Origin: Blastococcus sp. TF02A-35
GTDB lineage: Bacteria; Actinomycetota; Actinomycetes; Mycobacteriales; Geodermatophilaceae
Direction: 5' to 3'
Length of the DNA stretch: 64,000 nt
Assembly: GCF_004571075.1 (NCBI RefSeq)
Contig: NZ_SPQP01000010.1
Span: 43,838-107,837 of the forward strand
Under the pieces are notes generated by a model that made no database searches, was not told the DNA's origin, and was given only the letters and a program-made list of their open reading frames with translations. A program made the translations under genes and the position numbers. The number at the start of each line of letters is the position of its first letter. Position 1 is the first letter of the stretch. This document shows positions 45,461-53,703 of this stretch, piece by piece.

Positions 45461-45620
45461 GTTGCCGGGTCTCCCCCGGCAGCTCCGCTTCCCCAGCCGC
45501 CCTGAGCGGACCTGAGGCTCCCTGTACCCCTCGCGGCGCCTCCGGGACGGGGGTGAGGCCGAGGGTCCGCCGGCGGCCGCCGAGCAGGAACCGGGTTGCC
45601 AGGGACCGCAGACTGGGTGG

Positions 45621-45965
45621 GTGGATGCGGACGACGTCGAGGAGCGACGACCCGGCCTCACGCTGATGCCCGAGCACGGGGTCGACGTGCCGGTCTGGCA
45701 CGGCCCCGACAGCGAGGAGTCCGGCAACGTCAGCGCAGCGGAGCTGGCGGCCCTCGGGGTGTCGCTCCCGCTCGTGGAGCGCCTCCGGGCGTGGGCGGAG
45801 GGCTGGGACCACGACCCCGTCACCGGCTCTCCGCTGGGGCAGTTCCGGCCCGGTAGCCCGCTGACGGTACGGCTGGCCCGGCACCTCCAGTCGGAGCTGA
45901 CGGGCCACCGCATCCACCTGCACACCGGCGACGGCCCCCGCCCCGTGGAGGAGTGGGCCGGCTGA
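45621..45965 (+). CDS. hypothetical protein, 114 aa
   Basis: Acidic soluble protein without cysteines: DVPVWHGPDSEESGNVSAAE, LPLVERLRAWAEGWDHDP, LTVRLARHLQSELTGHRIHL and a short DGPRPVEEWAG tail. GTG 45621 lies six bases after a CAGACT hexamer that could be a -10. I do not recognise the family; coding is supported by strong third-position GC and a single uninterrupted frame ending before a strong terminator. Confidence 0.65.
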   Translation: MDADDVEERRPGLTLMPEHGVDVPVWHGPDSEESGNVSAAELAALGVSLPLVERLRAWAEGWDHDPVTGSPLGQFRPGSPLTVRLARHLQSELTGHRIHLHTGDGPRPVEEWAG

Positions 45966-46051
45966 GCGGCCGGCGGTGGCGTGTCGGCGCTCCTGGCAGT
46001 GCGTCGCCGCCCCTCAGCGCCCCTCAGGACGCGCGCTGCACGACCCCGTGG

Positions 46052-46096
46052 ACGACGAGGGCCCCTCCCGCCAGTGGCGGGAGGGGCCCTCGTCGT
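46052..46096. terminator. bidirectional 21-bp hairpin terminator
   Basis: Perfect 21-bp stem with loop AGT between the hypothetical 114-residue gene (plus) and ctaF (minus); the longest perfect hairpin in the window. Confidence 0.9.
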
Positions 46097-46109
46097 GCCG
46101 AGCAGCCGG

Positions 46110-46514
46110 TCAGCTCTGCTGGGCGTTCTGCCCCACGTAGTACTCGAAGAGCAGGCCGCCCACGCTGATCAGCAGCGCCGCGCCGGCGATGAGGATCAGC
46201 CAGGAGTAGAAGAACGCCAGCGCCAGGCCCATGAGGGCGGCGGACAGCGCCAGGGTGAACGGCCAGTAGCTGGCCGGCGGGAAGAAGCCCAGCTCCCCCG
46301 CGCCCTCGGCGATGTCAGCGTCCTTGCGGTCCTCCGGTCGCGCGTCGATGCGGCGCGAGATGAACCAGAAGAACCCACCGATGAGACCGGTCAGCCCTCC
46401 GGAGAGGGCGAGCGCCGTGGTGCCGATGGGCTCACGCGCCCAGAGGCCGTAGACGATCGCCGCCACGATGCAGAACACCGTGATCAAGTTGAAGATCAGC
46501 GCCTCGACCTTCAC
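46110..46514 (-). CDS. ctaF: cytochrome c oxidase subunit IV (CtaF)
   Basis: Actinobacteria-specific small oxidase subunit, 134 residues, with four membrane helices (about 5-25, 31-51, 87-105 and 107-127) and the conserved FFPPASYWPFTLALSAALMG region. Lies 45 bases downstream of ctaC on the same strand, its usual partner (Rv2199c/Rv2200c order). ATG preceded by GAGGAGGC-like bases. Confidence 0.93.
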   Translation of the reverse strand: MKVEALIFNLITVFCIVAAIVYGLWAREPIGTTALALSGGLTGLIGGFFWFISRRIDARPEDRKDADIAEGAGELGFFPPASYWPFTLALSAALMGLALAFFYSWLILIAGAALLISVGGLLFEYYVGQNAQQS

Positions 46515-46559
46515 GGTCGTGCCTCCTCGTGCATGTTGCCCGTGCGGGGAACGGGAGCG

Positions 46560-47447
46560 TCAGTCACCAGCGGACTGCTGGTCGGCGGTCTTGTTCTGCG
46601 CGAGGTCCAGCGGCGTCGTGGTGCCGGCGTCACCGGGCTGGCCGATCGACTCGAGGGCCTCGTAGGTGTTCTGGCCGGCCTCGCGAGCGGCGAGGTAGGC
46701 GTCGTAGTCGTCGCCGGAGACCGCGCGGACCTCGAAGTTCATGTACGCGTGGTAGGTGCCGCACAGCTCGGCGCAGCGGCCGACGTAGGCACCCTCCTCC
46801 TGGACGGTGACCTCGAAGACGTTGTCGCGGCCGTTCTCGTTGCCCGGGATGACGTCGAGCTTGAAGAGGAACTCCGGCACCCAGAACGAGTGGATGACGT
46901 CGGCCGAGGCGACCTGGAAGCGGATCGACCGGTCGGTCGGCACCACGAGGATCGGGATGTCCGTGCTGCTGCCGACGGTGCTGACCGGCTCGCCGTCGGC
47001 CTCGCTGGCGGTCTCCGGGTAGACGAACTCCCAGTTCCACTTGAACGCGTTGACCTGGATGGTCTCGTCCGGGTCGGCGCTGCGCTCCATCACCTTGTTC
47101 TGCGTCACCACGGTGAAGAAGAACAGCCCCGCGATGATCACGAACGGGAGGACGGTCAGGCCGATCTCCAGCGGCAGGTTGTACGCCGTCTGGCGCGGGA
47201 GCTCGTCGCCGCGCTTGCGGTGGCGGACCACCGAGTAGCCGATCAGGGCCCAGACGATGATGCCGACGACCAGGGCGGCGATGACCGACCCCGTCCACAG
47301 CTCACGCATGGCCGTGGCCTCTTCGGTGATCCCCTCGGGCCACCCGAAGCGCCAGAATTCGTTGTTCGGCATCTCGCATCCAGTGAGGGTGAGTACCCCC
47401 AGGAGACCGAGCGCGGCCAGCCGCGCGAGCCTGCTGCCTCGAGCCAC
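46560..47447 (-). CDS. ctaC: cytochrome c oxidase subunit II (CtaC)
   Basis: CuA-bearing subunit that receives electrons from QcrC. 295 residues: lipobox LTGC with Cys24, two membrane helices (about 50-72 and 92-115), then the periplasmic cupredoxin domain with FKWNWEFVYPE, VIHSFWVPEFLFKLDVIPG (first Cu His) and CAELCGTYHAYMNFEV (Cu Cys pair, His, Met). GTG 47447 follows GAGGAGGCAGC. Longer in-frame starts upstream would precede the lipoprotein signal and are rejected. TAGTCT at 47552-47557 (minus strand) is a possible -10. Confidence 0.95.
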   Translation of the reverse strand: MARGSRLARLAALGLLGVLTLTGCEMPNNEFWRFGWPEGITEEATAMRELWTGSVIAALVVGIIVWALIGYSVVRHRKRGDELPRQTAYNLPLEIGLTVLPFVIIAGLFFFTVVTQNKVMERSADPDETIQVNAFKWNWEFVYPETASEADGEPVSTVGSSTDIPILVVPTDRSIRFQVASADVIHSFWVPEFLFKLDVIPGNENGRDNVFEVTVQEEGAYVGRCAELCGTYHAYMNFEVRAVSGDDYDAYLAAREAGQNTYEALESIGQPGDAGTTTPLDLAQNKTADQQSAGD

Positions 47448-47662
47448 TGCTCGCTGCCTCCTCGTCCTCCGCCCGGTCCCGGGCGGTCGTTCCAGCGGGT
47501 CCTCCACCGGTGCTCGGGGGAGCGGATCCACGCCGATCACAGTGTGGGCCGAGACTAGCCGACCCGCCTCCGGGGCCGACCACCGGAGACGGTTGCGGCG
47601 GGTCGCGGCCCCTCCCCCGCCACCGCGACCGCGAGCCGGGCGGGGCCACGGGCGACGGCGGT

Positions 47663-47668
47663 TAGAGT
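47663..47668 (+). promoter_or_regulatory. -10 element of the small membrane protein gene
   Basis: TAGAGT ends seven bases before the GTG at 47676; leaderless type. The gap 47448-47662 otherwise shows only the candidate ctaC promoter. Confidence 0.5.
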
Positions 47669-47675
47669 CAGGTGC

Positions 47676-48041
47676 GTGTACACCCGGCTGCTGACCCCCA
47701 AGTGGGTGCTGCTGCACCTGCTCGTGGCCGCCCTGTTCGTCGCCACGTTCTTCCTCGGCGCCTGGCAGCTCGGCAAGGCCGAGGACGGCGGCGGCGCCGT
47801 GAACTGGAGCTACGCGCTGCAGTGGCCGCTCTACGGCTTCATGGGCCTGTGGTTCTACGTGCGCATGGTGCGCGACGAGCTCCGCCGCGACCCCGACGAG
47901 GACCTCCCGGGCAACTCCCTGGTGCTCTACCAGAAGCCGCGGATCGACACGACGGGCGACCCGGAGCTGGCCGCCTACAACGCCTACCTCGCCGAGCTCA
48001 ACGAGCGGGCGCTGGGACAGAGGAGCAGCAATGGCCGTTGA
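47676..48041 (+). CDS. small membrane protein near cytochrome oxidase genes
   Basis: 121 residues with two membrane helices (about 10-30 and 45-63). The N-terminal KWVLLHLLVAALFVATFFLG followed by AWQLGKAE resembles the first helix of SURF1-type oxidase assembly factors, but the soluble SURF1 domain is absent. The C-terminal half is hydrophilic (DPDEDLPGNSLVLYQKPRID). Overlaps the DUF3817 gene by 11 bases. An assembly role for the oxidase is a guess from context. Confidence 0.78.
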   Translation: MYTRLLTPKWVLLHLLVAALFVATFFLGAWQLGKAEDGGGAVNWSYALQWPLYGFMGLWFYVRMVRDELRRDPDEDLPGNSLVLYQKPRIDTTGDPELAAYNAYLAELNERALGQRSSNGR

Positions 48042-48375
48042 GCAGCCGACCCGCGCCCAGGGGCGGGACGTCCCGACGGCGCTGACGCGCTACCGGGTGA
48101 TGGCCAACATCGTCGGCGTGCTGCTCATCGCGCTGATCTTCGTCGCGGTGCCGCTCAACCACCTGGCGGGCATCCCGGGCCCCTCGACGGTGCTCGGCAC
48201 CGCGCACGGCTGGCTGTACGGCCTGTTCTTCCTCGCCACCGTGGACCTCGCCCTGCGCGCCAAGTGGAGCCTCAAGGGCTTCGTGGTCACCGTGGTCGCC
48301 GGCACGGTGCCGGTGCTGTCCTTCTTCGCCGAGCGCCGCGCGACCGCCAAGATGCGCGCCGGCGAGCGCGTCTGA
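48031..48375 (+). CDS. DUF3817 family membrane protein
   Basis: 114 residues with three to four membrane segments; begins the domain with LTRYRVMANIVGVLLIALIF and includes GTAHGWLYGLFFLATVDLAL, both typical of DUF3817, found widely in actinobacteria near respiratory genes. ATG at 48031 preceded by AGGAGCAGCA. No function is known to me. Confidence 0.85.
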   Translation: MAVEQPTRAQGRDVPTALTRYRVMANIVGVLLIALIFVAVPLNHLAGIPGPSTVLGTAHGWLYGLFFLATVDLALRAKWSLKGFVVTVVAGTVPVLSFFAERRATAKMRAGERV

Positions 48376-48421
48376 CCGTGGCGGTCCCCCGCCCCCTCAC
48401 CACCCCGGAGTCCCTCGCCTC

Positions 48422-50353
48422 ATGTGTGGCCTGATCGCCTACTTCTCCACCGACGCCGACCGCGTCGACGACGGCACGGTCGAGGCGGTGCGGGCGGCCC
48501 AGAACTGCGTGCGGCACCGCGGGCCGGACGAGAACGAGGCCTGGTGGGACACCCGGGCGGTCTTCGGCTTCAACCGGCTGTCCTTCATCGACATCGAGCA
48601 CAGCCACCAGCCGATGGCCTACGCCGACGGCCGCTACCGGATCGTCTTCAACGGTGAGATCTACAACTACCTCGAGCTGCGCGAGGAGCTGAAGGCCGCC
48701 GGCGCGACGTTCGCCACCGAGGGCGACACCGAGGCGATCGTCGCCGGCTACCACCTGTGGGGCGAGGACGTCGTCCCGAGGCTGCGCGGCATGTTCGCCT
48801 TCCTCATCTGGGACACCCAGGAGAAGGCGGTCTTCGGCGCCCGCGACCCGTTCGGCATCAAGCCGCTGTTCACCGCGCGCATGGCCGACGGCGGGCTGGT
48901 CTTCAGCTCCGAGAAGAAGGCGGTCCTCGAGCTCCTCGGTGGCAGCGAGGCCGCCGGTGGCGTGGACGCCGCCTCCCTGCAGCACTACCTGACGCTGCAG
49001 TACGTCCCGGAGCCGGCGACCCTCCACCGCGGCATCCGCCGCGTCGAGAGCGGGACGAGCTTCACCGTGGTCGACGGGGAGCTGACGACCAAGCGCTACT
49101 TCCACCCGACCTTCCCGGTCACGCCGGTGGCGAAGGACGAGCAGCAGGCCCTCTACGACCGCATCGCCGACGTCCTCGACGACTCGGTGCGCATGCACAT
49201 GCGCGCCGACGTGACGGTCGGCTCGTTCCTCTCCGGCGGCATCGACTCGACGGCCATCGCCGCGCTGGCCAAGCGGTACAACCCCAAGCTGCTCACCTTC
49301 ACGACCGGCTTCGAGCGCAGCGGCTTCTCCGAGATCGACGTCGCGGCCGAGTCCGCCGCCGCCATCGGCGTGGAGCACATCACCAAGGTGGTGACGGCGG
49401 AGGAGTTCGCGGCCGAGATCCCGCTGGTGGTCTGGTACCTCGACGACCCGGTCGCCGACCCGGCGCTCGTGCCGCTGTACTTCATCGCGCGCGAGGCCCG
49501 GAAGCACGTGAAGGTCGTGCTCTCCGGGGAGGGCGCCGACGAGCTGTTCGGCGGCTACAACATCTACCGGGAGCCGCTGTCGCTGGCGGCGTTCGAGAAG
49601 CTGCCCCGGGGCGTGCGCCGGGCGCTGGGGGCGCTGTCCACGCGGCTGCCCGACGGCATGCGCGGCAAGGACCTGCTGCGCCGCGGCTCCATCCCGCTGG
49701 AGCAGCGGTACTACGGCAACGCGCGGCTCTTCCGCGACGACGAGCTCGGTTTCCTGCGGACCCGCGACGCCGACCTGTCGCACGCCACCGTCACCCGGGA
49801 GCTGTACGAGCGCACCCGCGCCGCCGGCTACGACGACGTCACGGCCATGCAGTACGTGGACCTCTTCACCTGGCTGCGCGGCGACATCCTCGTCAAGGCC
49901 GACAAGATGACCATGGCGAACTCGCTGGAGCTGCGGGTGCCCTTCCTCGACCCGGAGGTCTTCCGGGTGGCCTCGACGATCCCGGTCGACCAGCGGGTCA
50001 CCAAGGAGACGACGAAGTACGCGCTGCGGCGGGCGCTGGAGCAGATCGTGCCGGCGCACGTGCTGAACCGCCGCAAGCTCGGCTTCCCCGTCCCCACCCG
50101 CCACTGGCTGGCCGAGGACCTGCACGACTGGGCCCGCCAGGTGATCACCGACAGCGGGACCGACGAGTGGTTGGACAGGGACCAGGTGCTGGCGATGCTG
50201 GACGCGCACCGGCAGAACCAGCGGTCGGGCTCCCCGGTCGACTACTCCCGGAAGCTCTGGACGCTGCTGGTCTTCATGATCTGGCACGGCATCTTCGTCG
50301 AGGGGCGGATCCGGCCCGAGATCCCCGCGACGGTCTACCCCGTCCGGCTCTGA
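48422..50353 (+). CDS. asnB: glutamine-hydrolysing asparagine synthase (AsnB)
   Basis: Makes asparagine from aspartate with glutamine as nitrogen donor. 643 residues: N-terminal Ntn glutaminase with catalytic Cys2 (MCGLIAYFS), RHRGPDE, IVFNGEIYNYLELREEL; C-terminal ATP-pyrophosphatase domain with SGGIDS (GSFLSGGIDSTAIAAL), LSGEGADELFGGYNIYR and KADKMTMANSLELRVPFLD. Matches Rv2201; in mycobacteria this enzyme (AsnB/LtsA) also amidates wall diaminopimelate, which would fit the nearby envelope genes, but sequence alone cannot decide that. Ends at a bidirectional hairpin. Confidence 0.94.
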   Translation: MCGLIAYFSTDADRVDDGTVEAVRAAQNCVRHRGPDENEAWWDTRAVFGFNRLSFIDIEHSHQPMAYADGRYRIVFNGEIYNYLELREELKAAGATFATEGDTEAIVAGYHLWGEDVVPRLRGMFAFLIWDTQEKAVFGARDPFGIKPLFTARMADGGLVFSSEKKAVLELLGGSEAAGGVDAASLQHYLTLQYVPEPATLHRGIRRVESGTSFTVVDGELTTKRYFHPTFPVTPVAKDEQQALYDRIADVLDDSVRMHMRADVTVGSFLSGGIDSTAIAALAKRYNPKLLTFTTGFERSGFSEIDVAAESAAAIGVEHITKVVTAEEFAAEIPLVVWYLDDPVADPALVPLYFIAREARKHVKVVLSGEGADELFGGYNIYREPLSLAAFEKLPRGVRRALGALSTRLPDGMRGKDLLRRGSIPLEQRYYGNARLFRDDELGFLRTRDADLSHATVTRELYERTRAAGYDDVTAMQYVDLFTWLRGDILVKADKMTMANSLELRVPFLDPEVFRVASTIPVDQRVTKETTKYALRRALEQIVPAHVLNRRKLGFPVPTRHWLAEDLHDWARQVITDSGTDEWLDRDQVLAMLDAHRQNQRSGSPVDYSRKLWTLLVFMIWHGIFVEGRIRPEIPATVYPVRL

Positions 50354-50366
50354 CCCCCGGACGCGA

Positions 50367-50402
50367 CAGCGCCCGGCTCCCCGAGAGGGGAACCGGGCGC
50401 TG
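50367..50402. terminator. bidirectional hairpin terminator
   Basis: Sixteen-position stem with one C-A mismatch, CAGCGCCCGGCTCCCC / GGGGAACCGGGCGCTG, loop GAGA, between convergent asnB and the iron-sulfur carrier gene. Confidence 0.8.
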
Positions 50403-50416
50403 CGTGCGTCCTGCGA

Positions 50417-50764
50417 TCAGCTGAAGCTGTCGCCGCAGGCGCAGGAGCTGCCCGCGTTGGGGTTGTCGATCGTGAAGCCCTGCTTCTCGATGCTGTCGAC
50501 GAAGTCGATCGTGGCGCCGCCCAGGTAGGGGCCGCTCATCCGGTCGACGATGACCTCGACGCCGCCGTACTCGTAAGTCTGGTCGCCGTCGAGGTACCGC
50601 TCGTCGAAGAAGAGCTGGTAGCGCAGACCGGAGCAACCGCCGGGCTGGACGGCGATGCGCAGCCGCAGGTCGTCACGGCCCTCCTGGTCCAGCAAAGCCT
50701 TGACCTTGGCAGCGGCGGGGTCGCTGAGCACGACGCCGGTGGCCGCAGTGTCCTGCACCGTCAT
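50417..50764 (-). CDS. erpA: A-type iron-sulfur carrier (IscA/ErpA family)
   Basis: 115 residues of the HesB/IscA fold: VVLSDPAAAKVKALLDQEGR, LRIAVQPGGCSGLRYQLFF, and C-terminal SSCACGDSF. The three cluster-binding cysteines (44, 108, 110) are intact. Position matches Rv2204c; the intervening mycobacterial genes (Rv2202c, Rv2203) are absent between it and asnB. ErpA-like rather than IscA is chosen from the C-terminal pattern and is not certain. Confidence 0.9.
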   Translation of the reverse strand: MTVQDTAATGVVLSDPAAAKVKALLDQEGRDDLRLRIAVQPGGCSGLRYQLFFDERYLDGDQTYEYGGVEVIVDRMSGPYLGGATIDFVDSIEKQGFTIDNPNAGSSCACGDSFS

Positions 50765-50900
50765 TTTCCTGTCCTCTCCCTCCGAGGTGTCCGCGCACGC
50801 GCGTTCCGTGGCGGACGAACGCCGCCCGGACGGCTCCTCTTCCCGTGCCCCCACTGTACGGCTCCGCGCGCGACGCACGGGGCCTCGTTGCTCACACACG

Positions 50901-50906
50901 TAGACT
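50901..50906 (+). promoter_or_regulatory. -10 element of the DUF3043 gene
   Basis: TAGACT ends eight bases before GTG 50915; leaderless type. Confidence 0.5.
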
Positions 50907-50914
50907 TCCGGCCC

Positions 50915-51532
50915 GTGAAGCTCCGCCTGCCCGGCCGCCGCGACCCCGACCAGACGCCCGCCGCCCCCTCCGGCGACACGGGCGAGCTGACCGAGCAGCT
51001 GGTCAAGGCCGGCGGCAAGGGGCGCCCCACGCCCAAGCGCAGCGAGGCCCAGGGCCGGCGCCAGGGCCCGCCCCCGCCGCCGCCCACCACGCGCAAGGAG
51101 GCGTACAAGCGGATGCGGGAGCAGCAGGCGCTGCGCCGCGCCGAGACGCGCCAGGGCGCGGCCCGCGGTGACGACTCCTACCTGCCCGCCCGCGACCGCG
51201 GCCCGGTGCGCAAGCTCGTCCGCGACGTCGTCGACAGCCGCCGCAACGTCGGCGGGCTCTTCCTCGCCGTCGCCGCCGTCGCGCTCATCGGCACCTTCGT
51301 GCCGAGCCTCGCGGTGAAGAGCTACTCCAGCTTCGTGCTGTTCGGGTACTTCCTCCTGCTGATCGCGGACTCGGTGGTGCTCGGCCGGCGGGTGAAGCGC
51401 GCCGTGACCGCCCGGTTCCCCGACCAGGACCACAAGATGAAGGGCCTGGTCTGGTACGGCATCAGCCGCTCGACCATGGTCCGCAGGTGGCGCTTCCCCA
51501 AGCCCGAGGTCGAGCTCGGCGCCCAGGTCTGA
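50915..51532 (+). CDS. DUF3043 family membrane protein
   Basis: 205 residues typical of DUF3043: disordered basic N-terminus with GKGRPTPKRSEAQGRRQGP and a poly-Pro run, then KEAYKRMREQQALRRAE, SYLPARDRGPVRKLVRDVVD and SRRNVGGLFL, two membrane helices (about 113-132 and 138-158), and a C-terminal GLVWYGISRSTMVRRWRFPK. GTG 50915 chosen by the -10 spacing. Divergent from the iron-sulfur carrier gene. Widespread in actinobacteria; function not known to me. Confidence 0.9.
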   Translation: MKLRLPGRRDPDQTPAAPSGDTGELTEQLVKAGGKGRPTPKRSEAQGRRQGPPPPPPTTRKEAYKRMREQQALRRAETRQGAARGDDSYLPARDRGPVRKLVRDVVDSRRNVGGLFLAVAAVALIGTFVPSLAVKSYSSFVLFGYFLLLIADSVVLGRRVKRAVTARFPDQDHKMKGLVWYGISRSTMVRRWRFPKPEVELGAQV

Positions 51533-52347
51533 GGGACGCCGCCCTGCGCGTCACCCTGCTCGGCACCGGCTCCGCGGACGGCTGGCCCAACCCCTGGTGC
51601 AGCTGCGCGTCGTGCGCCGACGCCCGCCTGACCGGTGCGGCGCGGCGCCCGACCTCCGCCCTGGTCGACGACGCGCTCCTGCTCGACCTCTCCCCCGCCC
51701 CGCCGCCGGCCGACGTGCTGCTGGGCGGGGTGCACACCGTCCTGGTCACCCACGACCACCCCGACCACTGCGCCCCGCTGGTCCTCCTGGCGCGGCAGTG
51801 GGTGCGCCGCGAGCAGCCGCTCACCGTCGCGGGGCCGCCGCCGGTGCTCGACGCCGTCCGGCCGTGGCTGGCCCCCGGCGACCCGGTGGAGCTCGTGGCG
51901 CTGGCGCCCGGCGACCGGTGGGAGCGGCACGGGTACGCCGTCCGGGCCCTCGCCGCCGCGCACGAGGTCCCGACGCTGCTCTACGACGTCTCCGGCCCCG
52001 ACGGGGGCCGCCTGCTCTACGCCACCGACACCGGCCCGCTGCCGGAGGAGACGGTCGAGGCGGTCCGGGGCGCGGACCTCGACGTCGTCCTCCTGGAGGA
52101 GACCTTCGGCGACCACCTCGGGCACGGGACCGGCCACCTGGACCTCGCCACCTTCCCCGAGCAGCTGGACCGGCTGCGCGCGGTCGGCGCCGTCACGCGG
52201 CGGACCGACGTCGTCGCGGTGCACCTGAGCCACCACAACCCACCGGCCGCGCGGCTCGCCGCCCGGCTGGCGGCGTGCGGTGCGCGGCTGGTCCCCGACG
52301 GGGCCCGGGTCGGGGCCGGGCGGGCGGCGGTCCCGCGCGGCGCCTAA
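51487..52347 (+). CDS. MBL-fold metallo-hydrolase
   Basis: Metallo-beta-lactamase fold protein: VTLLGTGSADGWPNPWCSCA, metal site THDHPDHCAPLVLL (HxHxDH), later Asp in LYATDTGPL and His in HLSHHNPP. The CxxC pair in CSCASCADARL matches phosphodiesterase/PhnP-like and cobalamin-linked MBL proteins. The recognisable fold begins near 51541, but the only ATG/GTG/TTG start in frame is GTG 51487, which would overlap DUF3043 by 46 bases; a CTG at 51544, eight bases after GAGGGA, is a plausible real start. The gene adjoins the aldo/keto reductase gene. Confidence 0.82.
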   Translation: MALPQARGRARRPGLRDAALRVTLLGTGSADGWPNPWCSCASCADARLTGAARRPTSALVDDALLLDLSPAPPPADVLLGGVHTVLVTHDHPDHCAPLVLLARQWVRREQPLTVAGPPPVLDAVRPWLAPGDPVELVALAPGDRWERHGYAVRALAAAHEVPTLLYDVSGPDGGRLLYATDTGPLPEETVEAVRGADLDVVLLEETFGDHLGHGTGHLDLATFPEQLDRLRAVGAVTRRTDVVAVHLSHHNPPAARLAARLAACGARLVPDGARVGAGRAAVPRGA

Positions 52348-52350
52348 CGT
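52345..52350 (+). promoter_or_regulatory. -10 element of the aldo/keto reductase gene
   Basis: TAACGT, whose first three bases are the stop codon of the preceding gene, ends eight bases before GTG 52359; leaderless type. Confidence 0.5.
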
Positions 52351-52358
52351 CGCCCTCC

Positions 52359-53345
52359 GTGGAATTCAGACGCCTCGGCCGCTCCGGCCTGACCATCTCC
52401 GAGATCGCGTACGGCAACTGGCTGACCCACGGCGGGCAGGTGGAGGAGGACGCGGCCAACGCCTGCGTCCGGGCCGCTCTCGACGCCGGCATCACCACGT
52501 TCGACACCGCCGACGTCTACGCCGGGACCCGCGCCGAGACCGTGCTGGGCGAGGCCCTGGCCGGCGTGCGCCGGGAGTCGATCGAGCTGTTCACCAAGGT
52601 CTACTGGCCCACCGGCCCCGGCCTGAACGACCGCGGCCTGGGCCGCAAGCACATCATCGAGAGCGCGCACGCCTCGCTGCGCCGGCTGCGGACCGACTAC
52701 GTCGACCTCTACCAGGCCCACCGCTACGACACCACGGTGCCGCTCGAGGAGACGATGACCGCCTTCGCCGACCTGGTGCGCCAGGGCAAGGCGCTCTACA
52801 TCGGCGTCTCGGAGTGGAACGCCGAACAGATCGCCGCCGGCGCCGCGCTGGCCCGGGAGCTCGGCATCCAGCTGATCAGCAACCAGCCGCAGTACTCGAT
52901 GCTCTGGCGGGTCATCGAGAGCGAGGTCGTGCCGACCTCGCAGCGCGAGGGCGTGTCCCAGATCGTCTGGTCTCCGCTGGCGCAGGGGATCCTGACCGGC
53001 AAGTACCGCCCGGGCGAGCAGCCGCCGGCCGACAGCCGCGCCGGGCACGCCGAGGCGGGCCAGTCGATGCAGCGGTTCATGCGCGACGACCTGCTCGCCC
53101 GCGTGCAGGACCTCCGGCCGATCGCCGAGGACCTGGGCCTGTCGATGGCCCAGCTCGCCCTGGCGTGGGTGCTGCAGAACGACAACGTGGCCGCCGCCAT
53201 CGTCGGCGCCACCCGCCCGGAGCAGGTGCACGACAACGTCAAGGCCGCCGGGGTGACCCTCGACGACGACGTCCTGGCGCGCATCGACGAGGTCCTGGGC
53301 GACACGGTCGAGCGGGACCCGGGCAAGACCGCCCGCGGGTTCTGA
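52359..53345 (+). CDS. aldo/keto reductase
   Basis: NADPH-dependent oxidoreductase with TIM-barrel fold, 328 residues, closest in pattern to the voltage-gated-channel-beta/YghZ group: FRRLGRSGLTISEIAYGNWL, FDTADVYAGTRAETVLGEAL (catalytic Asp and Tyr), LFTKVYWPTG (Lys), VDLYQAHRYD (His), SNQPQYSML, and cofactor-binding WSPLAQGILTGKYRPG and VGATRPEQVHDN. GTG chosen by the -10 spacing. Ends at a strong hairpin. Substrate unknown. Confidence 0.92.
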   Translation: MEFRRLGRSGLTISEIAYGNWLTHGGQVEEDAANACVRAALDAGITTFDTADVYAGTRAETVLGEALAGVRRESIELFTKVYWPTGPGLNDRGLGRKHIIESAHASLRRLRTDYVDLYQAHRYDTTVPLEETMTAFADLVRQGKALYIGVSEWNAEQIAAGAALARELGIQLISNQPQYSMLWRVIESEVVPTSQREGVSQIVWSPLAQGILTGKYRPGEQPPADSRAGHAEAGQSMQRFMRDDLLARVQDLRPIAEDLGLSMAQLALAWVLQNDNVAAAIVGATRPEQVHDNVKAAGVTLDDDVLARIDEVLGDTVERDPGKTARGF

Positions 53346-53350
53346 CCGAG

Positions 53351-53389
53351 GCGACGTGACCCTCAGGCTCTACCTGAGGGTCACGTCGC
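53351..53389. terminator. bidirectional hairpin terminator
   Basis: Perfect 17-bp stem GCGACGTGACCCTCAGG / CCTGAGGGTCACGTCGC, loop CTCTA, between the aldo/keto reductase gene and a small minus-strand gene whose stop lies in the right arm. Confidence 0.85.
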
Positions 53390-53593
53390 GGCCAGGCCCA
53401 TGGGGCCGTAGGCCTTCTCGTCGCCGTCGAAGAGCGTCACGGTCGCGACGCCGCGGTCGAGCAGCTCGCGCCAGTTCTCGCCCAGCCACGACTCCGCGTC
53501 GCCCTGGTTGTCCGACTCCGGCACCTCGACGCCGACCGCCGCCGGGTCCATGGTCGAGCCGGACGGGTCCTCCAAGCGCCAGTGCCACGTCAT
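53381..53593 (-). CDS. small conserved actinobacterial protein, 70 aa
   Basis: MTWHWRLEDPSGSTM, ESDNQGDAESWLGENWRELL and GVATVTLFDGDEKAYGPM form a short acidic protein of a kind common in actinobacteria (a WxW start, DAESWLGE.WRELL core). Cytosolic, no cysteines. Its stop is embedded in the hairpin that ends the convergent gene. Function not known to me. Confidence 0.8.
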   Translation of the reverse strand: MTWHWRLEDPSGSTMDPAAVGVEVPESDNQGDAESWLGENWRELLDRGVATVTLFDGDEKAYGPMGLAAT

Positions 53594-53703
53594 GTGGCGG
53601 AGGCTAGCGGGCCGGGAGTCGTTGCCGCGCTGTGATCCACCCGCCGGTTACCGGCCCACCCGGAGGGGCATGGGAGTGCATCGACCCGCCGACCGGAGGA
53701 CCG

